The position numbers were made by a program, and so were the translations under genes. This document shows positions 53,653-62,930 of a stretch of 64,000 nt of DNA, in pieces. Within the stretch, counting starts at the first letter, position 1. Every line of letters begins with the position of its first letter. The notes under the pieces are model-generated. The model saw only the letters and a list, made by a program, of their open reading frames with translations, searched no databases and was not told the DNA's origin. The DNA is from an uncultured Pelagibacteraceae bacterium (lineage in GTDB: Bacteria > Pseudomonadota > Alphaproteobacteria > Pelagibacterales > Pelagibacteraceae), in NCBI GenBank assembly GCA_902633585.1, contig CACPGZ010000004.1:1-64000 (forward strand). Reading direction: 5' to 3'.

Positions 53653-54363
53653 ATGTCAGAAAAATATCTAATTTTTGGTGCGACAGGTTCAATCGGATCT
53701 AGCTTGGCCGAACAAATGGTAAATTCAGGATTTAATGTGCATTTAGTTGGGAGAAGCGAAACTGAAACAAAGAATATTTCTGATAAATTAGATTGTACTT
53801 TTACAATCGCTAATGTTTTGGAAAACGGTTTTATAGAAAAAGTTAAAAATGATATTTCAGAAGTTAAGGGTGTTGCTTACTGTGTAGGTTCTATAGACCT
53901 AAAACCTTTAAGAATGGTAACAGAAGAAGATTTTAATAAATGTATGAAATTAAATCTCTATTCAGCGGTTGAGGTAATTAAAGGTTATCAAGAAAGTTTA
54001 AAAAAAAATAAAGGATCAGTAGTTCTGTTTTCAACCGTAGCTGCTCAAAGAGGATTTACTAATCACGCAATAATAGCTTCTACAAAAGCGGCTGTTGAGG
54101 GATTAACTGTTTCATTAGCTGCAGAGTTTGCACCAAATATAAGAGTAAACTGTATTGCTCCAAGCTTAACAAATTCAAAAATTGCAGAACCAATGTTAAA
54201 AAATAAAGCTTTGGCAGATGGTATAGCGAAAGCTCATCCTTTAAAAAGATTAGGTGAAGGAAAAGACTCAGCTGCTCTCGCAAAATTTCTAATTACTAAT
54301 GATAGCTCATGGGTTACCGGTCAAATAATTGCTGTCGATGGTGGTAGATCCAAACTTTCTTAG
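53653..54363 (+). CDS. SDR-family protein lacking the canonical catalytic Tyr
   Basis: YLIFGATGSIGSSLAEQM, SVVLFSTVAAQRGFTNHAIIASTKAAVEGLTVSLAAEFAPNIRVNCIAPS. Confidence 0.9.
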   Translation: MSEKYLIFGATGSIGSSLAEQMVNSGFNVHLVGRSETETKNISDKLDCTFTIANVLENGFIEKVKNDISEVKGVAYCVGSIDLKPLRMVTEEDFNKCMKLNLYSAVEVIKGYQESLKKNKGSVVLFSTVAAQRGFTNHAIIASTKAAVEGLTVSLAAEFAPNIRVNCIAPSLTNSKIAEPMLKNKALADGIAKAHPLKRLGEGKDSAALAKFLITNDSSWVTGQIIAVDGGRSKLS

Positions 54364-54364
54364 A

Positions 54365-54586
54365 ATGGATTTAGATTTTAAACATCTCAAAAAAATTAAT
54401 TCTTCATGGTTAAAACATTTTTTATATGCGAGCTATTTTAATTTTTTAGCTCTTTTAATTTTTATTACTGGTGTAATACACAGTATTTTTCCGTGGATCT
54501 TTGTTTTCACACCTTACAAACTTGCAAAAAAAATTGTTGATGGAACAGAAAAACAGTTTGGCTCAGATAATAAGAAACGGAATTGA
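54365..54586 (+). CDS. DUF6356-like small membrane protein
   Basis: MDLDFKHLKKINSSWLKHFLYASYFNFLALLIFITGVIHSIFPWIFVFTPYKLAKKI. Confidence 0.72.
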   Translation: MDLDFKHLKKINSSWLKHFLYASYFNFLALLIFITGVIHSIFPWIFVFTPYKLAKKIVDGTEKQFGSDNKKRN

Positions 54587-55250
54587 ATTAAAATCTAGTG
54601 GCACAACCGGACCACAAAAAAAGATTTATCAATCACCAGAAAAATTAAAAAGTGCAAATAAAATTGCGCGAGAATGCCAAAAAATTTCTTCCAAAAGTAA
54701 AATTTATACTATTTGTAAGATGGAACATACGGGTGGCCTACTAGCACAAACACTTCCTGCTTTTGAGGTTGGTGCAGAGATAAAAATTGAAAAGTTTAAT
54801 GCTTTTAATTTTTGTAAAAAAATAAGAAACTTTACACACACGCACATTACTCCTGATCATGGCAAAGCCATATCTCTTACTAAAGCGTTCAAAAGTTTAG
54901 ATCTGAATGGTATTTGGGTGACATGTGGTAGTGAGCCTGTGGAATGGGATTTAATAATTAATTTTGTTAAAAGAGGTTGTAACTTCATGGTAAATTGGGG
55001 TATGACAGAAATTGGTCCATGTGCGATTAATACAACATTTAAAAATACAGAAAAAGTTTTAGAATATAAAAAAAGATCAATCGAAGGAACTCTAATGGGA
55101 GACAATGTATATTGTGATACAAAACTTGAAGATGAAACACTCCATGTGAAAGGAGATATAAGCGTGTTCGGAGATAATTGGTTTAATACAAAAGATAAAG
55201 TAAAAAAAAATAATAACAATGAATTTTATATTCAAGGAAGAGCGGAGTAA
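54540..55250 (+). CDS. truncated ANL-superfamily (acyl-CoA ligase-like) protein
   Basis: MEQKNSLAQIIRNGIELKSSGTTGPQKK (P-loop), FMVNWGMTEIGPCAI, ends at FYIQGRAE just at the A8 hinge. Confidence 0.75.
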   Translation: MEQKNSLAQIIRNGIELKSSGTTGPQKKIYQSPEKLKSANKIARECQKISSKSKIYTICKMEHTGGLLAQTLPAFEVGAEIKIEKFNAFNFCKKIRNFTHTHITPDHGKAISLTKAFKSLDLNGIWVTCGSEPVEWDLIINFVKRGCNFMVNWGMTEIGPCAINTTFKNTEKVLEYKKRSIEGTLMGDNVYCDTKLEDETLHVKGDISVFGDNWFNTKDKVKKNNNNEFYIQGRAE

Positions 55251-55253
55251 AAA

Positions 55254-56318
55254 CTGAGAATCGTAATTAAAATAATTTTTTTTTTTATAATCAACCTTTC
55301 AGCTGCGCAAGCAGAAAACCTTAAATTTCAAAAGTTAATCGATTTAAATAGCCCTTGGGGTTCAACTTTTATTAATAATAAAGAGTTATTGATCACAGAG
55401 AAAAGTGGATCAATCAAATTAATCAATCTTAACACAAAAAAAATTTCTAATATTAATCATAACCTTAATTTTTTAGAGCATGGCCAAGGTGGTTTGTTAG
55501 ATGTTCTTTATAAAAACAATTTTGTATATATTTCATATGCTGAAAATAGGGGTGATGGAAAAACAAGCACTTCGATAGCAAAATCAAAATTTAACAAAAA
55601 AGATTTTATCTTTAAAAATATTTTTCAAGCAAATCCGCCTATTAACTCTGGATATCATTTTGGATCACGATTAGCTATAAAAGATGATTTTCTGTTTGCA
55701 TCTGCTGGTGAAAGAGGAGAGGGTATGATTGCACAAGATCCTACTAAACATCCTGGCAGTATTATTAGAATAAATATTGATGGTAGTATCCCAAAAGATA
55801 ATCCAAAATTTCAAGGCAAATCAGATTGGCTACCAGAAATTTATCAAATTGGAATTAGAAATCCTCAAGGTTTAACCTTATCTCCATTTAATGGAAAAAT
55901 TTATATGAGCAATCATGGGGCACGAGGGGGTGATTGGTTTGGTGAAGCCAAAAAAGGTGAAAATTACGGATGGAAGATTTTAGGATGGGGTGGAACAAAC
56001 TATTCGGGCATTCCAATCGGGCCTAAATGGAAACCGGGATTTACAAAAGCAATACATTATTGGGTTCCATCTATCGCGACAAGTGCGATAACAATTTATA
56101 AAGGTAAAGAATTTAATGAATGGAATGGACATGCTTTGATTACTTCACTAAAAGATAAGTCTTTGAGAAAATTAATATTTGATGACACTTCAAATGTGAA
56201 GGAAGATATAATTTTTAAGGATAAAATTGGAAGAATAAGAGATATTCAAGTACATCCAAGTAATGGGAAAATTTACTTTTTAGGTGCAGATGCTCTTTGG
56301 TTAATGGAGAAAAAATAG
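55254..56318 (+). CDS. PQQ-dependent sugar dehydrogenase-like (glucose/sorbosone dehydrogenase beta-propeller), probable non-ATG start
   Basis: Frame extends upstream of the listed ORF to CTG at 55254, giving signal peptide LRIVIKIIFFFIINLSAAQA; core GQGGLLDVLY, GIRNPQGLTLSPFNGKIYMSNHGARGGD, GKNYGWKI-like motif. Confidence 0.85.
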   Translation: MRIVIKIIFFFIINLSAAQAENLKFQKLIDLNSPWGSTFINNKELLITEKSGSIKLINLNTKKISNINHNLNFLEHGQGGLLDVLYKNNFVYISYAENRGDGKTSTSIAKSKFNKKDFIFKNIFQANPPINSGYHFGSRLAIKDDFLFASAGERGEGMIAQDPTKHPGSIIRINIDGSIPKDNPKFQGKSDWLPEIYQIGIRNPQGLTLSPFNGKIYMSNHGARGGDWFGEAKKGENYGWKILGWGGTNYSGIPIGPKWKPGFTKAIHYWVPSIATSAITIYKGKEFNEWNGHALITSLKDKSLRKLIFDDTSNVKEDIIFKDKIGRIRDIQVHPSNGKIYFLGADALWLMEKK

Positions 56319-56375
56319 TTTTTTTAGATACAACTAAGTAATTAATTCTATTAAAACTTTGGTCTAAATAAATTT

Positions 56376-57272
56376 ATGAATTGGGTTATCTTTACAGTTT
56401 TAGCGGCTTTTTTTCAAAATTTAAGAACATCGTTACAGAAAAGATTAAATAAGAATCTATCATTGGTTGCCTCAGCATATGTAAGATTTGCTTTTGCTTT
56501 ACCTTTTGCATTTATAATATTTTTTATTAATTTTCGTAATTTAGATATAGTTCAAATAATCTTAGATCAAAATAATTTTATTTACTACACTTTCTTAGGA
56601 GCAATTTTTCAGGTTATATTCACATTACTGTTACTATATCTTTTCAAATTTTCAAATTTTGTTGTGGGAACATCCTTAAGTAAAACAGAGGTGATACAAA
56701 TAGCTATATTCGAATATATTATACTTAAAGATAAATTAAATTTATTTGGAATTATTGGAATAATAGTCGCAACTATAGGTGTAATTGTTATAACAATTAA
56801 AGATATAAAATTATTTTTTAGAAATTTTTTTTCAAAGGTTACTCTTATAGGATTAACAACAGGTCTGATTTTAGGTTTGAGTGTTGTTTATTTCAGGGCA
56901 GCAGCATTATCACTTGAAAATTTTTCATCAAATTTTGATAAGGCAATTACAACTTTATTTTTTGGTTTGTTTATCCAAACTGCAGTGGTAACGACTTATC
57001 TTTTGATTTTTGAAAAATCAGAATTTAAAAAATTTTATCAAAATAAAGTTGAAATTTGTTTCACAGGATTAGCTGGTTTTTTAGCAACATTATCATGGTT
57101 TTTTGCGTTTACCTTAATTCAAGCTTCTTTTGTTAGAGCAGTTGGTCAAATTGAAATACTTTTTAGTTATATGTCGTCAAAATATCTTTTTAAGGAAAAA
57201 ATAACTTTTATAGAAATTATGGGTATTATAATATTTATTTCTGGAGCAACTTTATTGCTATTAACAAAGTAA
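56376..57272 (+). CDS. EamA/DMT-family transporter
   Basis: Multi-TM; AFFQNLRTSLQKRLNKNLSLVASAYVRFAFALPFAF. Confidence 0.85.
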   Translation: MNWVIFTVLAAFFQNLRTSLQKRLNKNLSLVASAYVRFAFALPFAFIIFFINFRNLDIVQIILDQNNFIYYTFLGAIFQVIFTLLLLYLFKFSNFVVGTSLSKTEVIQIAIFEYIILKDKLNLFGIIGIIVATIGVIVITIKDIKLFFRNFFSKVTLIGLTTGLILGLSVVYFRAAALSLENFSSNFDKAITTLFFGLFIQTAVVTTYLLIFEKSEFKKFYQNKVEICFTGLAGFLATLSWFFAFTLIQASFVRAVGQIEILFSYMSSKYLFKEKITFIEIMGIIIFISGATLLLLTK

Positions 57273-57273
57273 T

Positions 57274-57540
57274 TTAATTATTTAGTAATTTATTTTTAGC
57301 CTTTTCAAATTCTTCTTGAGTCAAAACTCCAGAATCTTTTAGTTTGTTAAGTTTTTCTAACTCATCGCTTAAAGACTGCTCCTCACTAGGTTGATCATAG
57401 GAAATGTTGTCTTCATTATCATCCTTTACTTTTCGATTAGCTTCTTTGGCACTAAAACCACTCATAATGGCTGTACCACCCAAATATAAAACAAAAAGGA
57501 AAATTGGAATTACTAAACCAAAAAAAATTAATTTTTCCAT
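57274..57540 (-). CDS. SHOCT-domain small membrane protein
   Basis: TM followed by C-terminal LSDELEKLNKLKDSGVLTQEEFEKAKNKLL. Confidence 0.85.
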   Translation of the reverse strand: MEKLIFFGLVIPIFLFVLYLGGTAIMSGFSAKEANRKVKDDNEDNISYDQPSEEQSLSDELEKLNKLKDSGVLTQEEFEKAKNKLLNN

Positions 57541-57543
57541 AAT

Positions 57544-57753
57544 CTAATCCTCGTCCTCTTCCTCTTCTCTCCAATTTTTTTCATACATTAACCAAGCAGC
57601 ATATATAACTGAAAATGTTCCAACAATCATACCATAATCAAAACCTGTTTGTTGATCATATAGGTACCATCCCAATTGGGTTGCTCCAATAGTAGGGACT
57701 GTCAAAATCAAAAATACAATTGCAATTCTATAAGGATACTTAGGTTTCTTCAC
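57544..57753 (-). CDS. small membrane hypothetical protein
   Basis: 69 aa two-TM protein in operon with the SHOCT gene. Confidence 0.6.
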   Translation of the reverse strand: MKKPKYPYRIAIVFLILTVPTIGATQLGWYLYDQQTGFDYGMIVGTFSVIYAAWLMYEKNWREEEEDED

Positions 57754-57789
57754 GCTTTAAGGTATCAAAAAATTTAACTGGTTGTAACT

Positions 57790-58635
57790 TTAAAGTTGCG
57801 ATCTTTTGAAACACTCTACGGTATTTTTTAATAAACACGCTATTGTCATTGGACCTACACCGCCTGGAACTGGTGTTATAGCTCTAGCACTTTTTGAAAC
57901 TTCATCAAAAGCAACATCTCCAACAATACCCTTATCTGTTTTATTGATACCTACATCAATTACTATTGCATCTTTTTTTACCCAGTCTTCCTTAACAAGT
58001 TCAGGTATACCAACAGCTGCAACAAGAATATCTGCTTCCAAACATTCGGCTTTAAGATCTTTAGTTCTTGAGTGGGTGATTGTAACCGTGCAATTCTCTT
58101 TCAAAAGAAGTTGTGTCATTGGTTTTCCATTTAAATTTGATCTGCCAATTATTACTGCTTTTTTTCCACTTAAATTTGGCTCAATTTTTTTAATTAACAA
58201 ATAGCATCCTAATGGAGTACATGGCACGGAACTTTCATAGCCTGAGGAAAGGTTTCCAACATTCATTGGATGGAATCCATCTACATCTTTAGAGGGATTA
58301 ATTGCCTCTATAATCTTTTGCTTGTCTATATGTTTTGGTAAAGGTAACTGAACTAGAATACCTGATACGGTATCGTCTTTATTAAGCTCATCTATTTTAT
58401 CTAAGATAACTTTTTCCTCCACAGAATCAGGATACTTAATTACCTCTGATTTTAATCCTACTTCTTTTGCGGATTTCTCTTTATTTCTTACATATATCTG
58501 GCTGGGTGTTAGATCTCCAATCAATATAACTGTCAAGCCTGGAACTTTGTTATGTTTGTTTTTTAATTCAACAACTTCTTTTCTAAGTTCTTCTCTTAAT
58601 TCAGCTGCTGCCTTTTTTCCATCTATTAAAATCAT
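57790..58635 (-). CDS. folD: methylenetetrahydrofolate dehydrogenase/cyclohydrolase
   Basis: GILVQLPLPKHIDKQKIIEAINPSKDVDGFHP, IIGRSNLNGKPMTQLLL, TPVPGGVGPMTIACLL. Confidence 0.97.
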   Translation of the reverse strand: MILIDGKKAAAELREELRKEVVELKNKHNKVPGLTVILIGDLTPSQIYVRNKEKSAKEVGLKSEVIKYPDSVEEKVILDKIDELNKDDTVSGILVQLPLPKHIDKQKIIEAINPSKDVDGFHPMNVGNLSSGYESSVPCTPLGCYLLIKKIEPNLSGKKAVIIGRSNLNGKPMTQLLLKENCTVTITHSRTKDLKAECLEADILVAAVGIPELVKEDWVKKDAIVIDVGINKTDKGIVGDVAFDEVSKSARAITPVPGGVGPMTIACLLKNTVECFKRSQL

Positions 58636-58639
58636 AAGT

Positions 58640-58930
58640 CTAAAATATTAAGGGTGCAATGTAGAGCTTCATACACATTTCTATAAACCAAATCAATAGA
58701 AGTAATATTATGGGTGAAATATCTAAAGATCCTAAATTCGGTAAAAAGCGTCTTATTCTCATCAAAAACGGATCAGTTAAACGATAGGTCAACTCTAAAA
58801 TTGAATAAACAAATCTATTTTGAGTATTCAATATATTAAATGCAATCAACCAACTTACAATTACATTCGCAATAACTACATAAGAGTAAAGCTTTAAAAT
58901 TTGTAAAGCCAAATAAAAAATAGCTATCAT
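58640..58930 (-). CDS. YggT family membrane protein
   Basis: VIVSWLIAFNILN...LTYRLTDPFLMRIRRFLPNLGSLDISPIILLLLIWF. Confidence 0.93.
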   Translation of the reverse strand: MIAIFYLALQILKLYSYVVIANVIVSWLIAFNILNTQNRFVYSILELTYRLTDPFLMRIRRFLPNLGSLDISPIILLLLIWFIEMCMKLYIAPLIF

Positions 58931-60012
58931 TTTTTTTCAATGTAAATAGATGAACTTGGAAATGCAAAAGATGCTTTATTTTTCTCTACTATTTTTTTAA
59001 TTTCAATTGCCAATCTTTCTTTTACTGACAACCATTCATTCCAACTATTTGACTTTGTAAAACAACGAACATACATGTCAATGGAGCTATCCGAAAATTT
59101 ATCTACTCTCACTGCTACACCAACTTTAGTGTCGTAATCTTCACTACTATTAATATAAGCCTCAATTTCATTTCTAATAGTTCTCAATTGATCAATAGTG
59201 GAGTCGTATTGAAGAGTTATAATCCAGCTAATTGCCCAATTATTTTTAGCACTATTATTAATGACAGCATTTTCTGCAAATTGAAAATTAGGTATGATTG
59301 CAAGAGATTTATCAAACTTTCTTATTGTAGTTGATCTAAATCCAATTTTTTCAACTATACCTTCGATAATTCCTTCTACCTGTATCCAGTCTCCAATTTT
59401 AAATCTTTTCTCTACCAAAACTAAAATTCCTGAAATTAAATTTTTGAACAAATCTTGTGCACCTAAAGCAACTGCAACACCAAATAAACCTAATCCTGCA
59501 ATAATTGGACCAATTTTGATTCCCCACAACTCTAGTACGGCAGCTAAGCCTAATATAAAAATTAATATTTTTAATGATTTAATTATCCATCCAATAAGCT
59601 CTCTTGTTAAAAGTTTATCTAATCCACTTAATATATAAGAGACCGGTTCAATTATTTGGTGGATGACCCAAAATATTAAAATCGTTATCAAAGTTCTGTT
59701 AATAGTATCTACTATATCTCTACCTTCAGAAGTGAAAGTCATGTAATAACTTGCTATAAAAAATCCCAGAACGATTGGTAGAAATCTAGCTGGACCCTCT
59801 AGAGAACGAACAAAAGTGTCATCTAGTTTATTCGTGGTTCTTTTTGAAATAATTTCTAATTTTTTTATAACTAATTTACTTATTAATCCCCTGAAAATTA
59901 GAAATATTAAAAATATAAAAATACCAATTAGTATTTGAAAAATGTCTACCCCAAGAATTCCTTTACTCCAAACAGATAAAAATATTTCAGAAAAATTATT
60001 TATTATTTCCAT
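58927..60012 (-). CDS. MscS-family mechanosensitive ion channel
   Basis: GLGLFGVAVALGAQDLFKNLISGILVLVEKRFKIGDWIQVEGIIEGIVEKIGFRSTTIRKFD. Confidence 0.94.
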   Translation of the reverse strand: MEIINNFSEIFLSVWSKGILGVDIFQILIGIFIFLIFLIFRGLISKLVIKKLEIISKRTTNKLDDTFVRSLEGPARFLPIVLGFFIASYYMTFTSEGRDIVDTINRTLITILIFWVIHQIIEPVSYILSGLDKLLTRELIGWIIKSLKILIFILGLAAVLELWGIKIGPIIAGLGLFGVAVALGAQDLFKNLISGILVLVEKRFKIGDWIQVEGIIEGIVEKIGFRSTTIRKFDKSLAIIPNFQFAENAVINNSAKNNWAISWIITLQYDSTIDQLRTIRNEIEAYINSSEDYDTKVGVAVRVDKFSDSSIDMYVRCFTKSNSWNEWLSVKERLAIEIKKIVEKNKASFAFPSSSIYIEKK

Positions 60013-60014
60013 TT

Positions 60015-60713
60015 TTAAATTTTATATAACAAAAACTCCTCTTCTCCAGGATTAAAAAGAAATATCTTCTTCCATTTAATTTCATTCAATATTGACGAGG
60101 TTTTTTCACCAATACACATTAAATTCGTGTCCATACAAAGAGCTTCTAATTGATGAAATTTGATAAAATTTAGAAAACTATGTGCGCTATTTTGAGAGTA
60201 AATATATATAATATTTGGCATATTTTTTTTTAATTCTTTTACAAATTTTTCACTAAAATTTTTATTATGGGTAACTTTATAATTTATAATTCTTTTAATT
60301 TTATAGCCTTCATTTAACAATTGTTGATCTAGATTTACTGATATTATTTCTCCACTTATATAAAGTAGTTTACCAGTTGATGAATTATAATTTTGTATAA
60401 TTAATTCTTTTAAATTTGAAACATTTCCATCTGCAGCAATTGTATTTTGAAAACCTAAGCTTCTTGCCTTTTTTTCAGTGGCTTCTCCAACACAAAAACA
60501 TTTAATTGTTTTATTAATTTCATTTAAATTTAAAAATTTTACAGCATTAGCGCTGGTGAAGATGATCCCATTATAATCTATAAAATCAATTTCATCATAA
60601 AATGTTTTCTCTACACGTAGTAACGGGAGATGAGAAACTTTATGACCTAGAGATTGAAATTTAATAATCATTTCAGAACAATCTTCTAAAGGTCTTGTTA
60701 ACAAAATATGCAT
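60015..60713 (-). CDS. hemD: uroporphyrinogen-III synthase
   Basis: ILLTRPLEDCSEMIIKFQSLGHKVSHLPLL, GIIFTSANAVKFL; next to hemC. Confidence 0.9.
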   Translation of the reverse strand: MHILLTRPLEDCSEMIIKFQSLGHKVSHLPLLRVEKTFYDEIDFIDYNGIIFTSANAVKFLNLNEINKTIKCFCVGEATEKKARSLGFQNTIAADGNVSNLKELIIQNYNSSTGKLLYISGEIISVNLDQQLLNEGYKIKRIINYKVTHNKNFSEKFVKELKKNMPNIIYIYSQNSAHSFLNFIKFHQLEALCMDTNLMCIGEKTSSILNEIKWKKIFLFNPGEEEFLLYKI

Positions 60714-60714
60714 A

Positions 60715-61632
60715 TTACTTTTTATAAGAATTATTAGATTTTAGTTTTAAAATTTCACCAACTTCTTTACCTATTCCAATAAATTCTTCTAATTTACCAG
60801 TTTTTTTTTCATAAAATCTTTCTAGACCGTCAAGTGAAAAAAGCTCAGCCTCTAAAGTAATTTTACCACCCTCTATTTTGGAATAAACTCCAACAGCTGT
60901 TTCACAATCACCTTCCAAAACTTTCAAAACGTTTCTTTCACTATGCGCTCTCATATATGTTTCTTCATGATTTATGTTTTTTAAAATTGAGTTTATTTTT
61001 TGATCTTGCTCTCTACATTGAAGTGCTATTATACCTTGTCCGGCACTAGGAATTATTTTTTCTGGAGAAAATATTTCTGAAATTTCACTACCAAACTCTA
61101 AAAATTTAATTCCTGCATAAGATAAAATTATTGCATCATATAATCCATCTTTTAACTTTTTTAATCTTGTATCAACATTACCTCTGATAAGTTTACATTG
61201 AATATCCGATCTAATTTTTTTTATCTGATATTCTCTTCGAAAAGAAGAAGTGCCAATAATAGAATTAGTTTTTAGTTCACTTAATTTTTTTTTGTTTAAT
61301 GTAATAAGAATTTCTCTTGGATCATTTCTTTCTAAAAATGCGTCTGTTGTAAGGCCTTCGGTTTCTAAAGCAGGCATGTCTTTAAGAGCATGAACTGCTA
61401 TATCTATATTTTTATACTTTAGCTCTTTTTCTATGTTGCTTGAAAATAGTCCCTTCCCACCAAATTCTGACAATCTTAAATCTTTAAACTCATCGCCTTT
61501 GGTAGTTATTTTTTTAATAACAATATCTTGCTCTATAAAATCAGTATTTTTTATAATTTTATCTCTTACTTTTTGTGCATATAGTAAAGCTAACTTGCTG
61601 CCTCTTGATCCAATAGTAATTTTTTTACTCAT
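60715..61632 (-). CDS. hemC: hydroxymethylbilane synthase
   Basis: ITIGSRGSKLALLYAQKV, DIAVHALKDMPALE, GTSSFRREYQIKKIRSD, EGDCETAVGVYS. Confidence 0.96.
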   Translation of the reverse strand: MSKKITIGSRGSKLALLYAQKVRDKIIKNTDFIEQDIVIKKITTKGDEFKDLRLSEFGGKGLFSSNIEKELKYKNIDIAVHALKDMPALETEGLTTDAFLERNDPREILITLNKKKLSELKTNSIIGTSSFRREYQIKKIRSDIQCKLIRGNVDTRLKKLKDGLYDAIILSYAGIKFLEFGSEISEIFSPEKIIPSAGQGIIALQCREQDQKINSILKNINHEETYMRAHSERNVLKVLEGDCETAVGVYSKIEGGKITLEAELFSLDGLERFYEKKTGKLEEFIGIGKEVGEILKLKSNNSYKK

Positions 61633-61688
61633 AAATAAATTTATTTCTTACTTGTATTGGGATTGTACAATTATTAAAAACTATTTGA

Positions 61689-62762
61689 ATGAGTAAAAAA
61701 CCCTTAATTCTTGGAATAGAGTCTAGTTGTGATGAAACGGCGGCCTCCTTGATATCTGAAAATGATCAAGGATTACCAATTATATTATCTAATATTGTAT
61801 CCAGTCAGGTAGAGGTTCATAGAGATTTTGGTGGAGTTGTCCCAGAATTAGCAGCTAGATCTCATATAGAAAAAATCGATTTGATTGTTCAAAGAGCAAT
61901 AAGTGAGAGTGGAAAAAAAATAGAGGAAATTGATGCAGTAGCCTGCACAGCAGGACCTGGGCTTATTGTATGTTTATCTGTTGGTTTAAGTTTTGCAAAA
62001 ACTTTTGCTTCGATAATGAACAAACCTTTTATTGCTGTAAATCATCTTGAGGGGCATGCACTAAGTCCCAAAATAAATTCATTGCTGGATTATCCATATT
62101 TACTTCTTTTAATATCTGGAGGACATTCACAGTATCTTGATGTTCAAAGTTTAGGCAAATATAAAAGGTTAGGAACAACTATTGATGATGCTCTTGGTGA
62201 AGCATTTGATAAAACAGCTAAACTTTTAGGGGTTGAATTTCCAGGTGGACCACAAATCGAAATTTTGGCAAAAAAAGGTGATCCAGAAAAATATGATTTG
62301 CCAAAACCAATTTTCAATAAAGGTGGATGTAATTTATCATTTGCTGGACTAAAAACAGCTGTTTTAAAAATAAATAAAACTATCAAAACGGAACAAGAAA
62401 AATTTGATTTAGCAGCATCGTTTCAAAAGACTATCGAAGAAATATTATCTAAAAAAACTAAAATTGCTTTTAAACAATTTGAAAAACATAAAACTCTTAA
62501 AAAAAAAGTTTTTGTAATAGCTGGTGGTGTTGCAGCAAATAAAAAAATTAGATCAATGTTAATTAATTTATGTGAAGAAAAAAATTATGAAAGTATATTT
62601 CCTCCAATTGACCTTTGTGGTGATAATGCTGCAATGATTGGAATGGTAGGTTTAGAAAAATTTAAGTTAAAACAGTTTAATGATCTAGATTATCCAGCAA
62701 AACCAAGATGGCCATTAGATGAAAAAGCGAGTTTTTTAAAAGGAGCTGGAGTAAAATTATAA
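61689..62762 (+). CDS. tsaD: tRNA N6-adenosine threonylcarbamoyltransferase
   Basis: LILGIESSCDETAASLI, GGVVPELAARSHIEKI, NHLEGHALSPK, LISGGHSQYLDVQ. Confidence 0.97.
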   Translation: MSKKPLILGIESSCDETAASLISENDQGLPIILSNIVSSQVEVHRDFGGVVPELAARSHIEKIDLIVQRAISESGKKIEEIDAVACTAGPGLIVCLSVGLSFAKTFASIMNKPFIAVNHLEGHALSPKINSLLDYPYLLLLISGGHSQYLDVQSLGKYKRLGTTIDDALGEAFDKTAKLLGVEFPGGPQIEILAKKGDPEKYDLPKPIFNKGGCNLSFAGLKTAVLKINKTIKTEQEKFDLAASFQKTIEEILSKKTKIAFKQFEKHKTLKKKVFVIAGGVAANKKIRSMLINLCEEKNYESIFPPIDLCGDNAAMIGMVGLEKFKLKQFNDLDYPAKPRWPLDEKASFLKGAGVKL

Positions 62763-62885
62763 TGCAATATTGGTTACTTAAACCAACACTTGTGATACAT
62801 CGTTAAGACTCTACCGACTCCCACTAACCTTTACCTTATCTTTGCAATTAAAAATGTTGATTAAAGTTAATTATAATCAGCAAAT

Positions 62886-62907
62886 GTGTAGTACGTAGTG
62901 TAGTACG
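62886..62907. repeat. perfect 10-bp direct repeat GTGTAGTACG x2 (period 12)
   Basis: GTGTAGTACG at 62886-62895 and 62898-62907, upstream of the edge ORF. Confidence 0.85.
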
Positions 62908-62930
62908 ATTTTATATGTTAGTTTAGTTAA

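Noticed and set aside
54857-55219. 120-aa minus-strand ORF opposite the ANL gene
   Set aside because: Antisense to a gene with recognisable ANL motifs; no domain.
57806-58204. 132-aa plus-strand ORF opposite folD
   Set aside because: Shadow ORF over conserved FolD motifs.
62780-62850. tRNA remnant in the tsaD downstream gap (gactctaccgactcccacta)
   Set aside because: Superficially resembles a tRNA 3' end but no T-arm or acceptor pairing could be built; kept only as part of the boundary observation.
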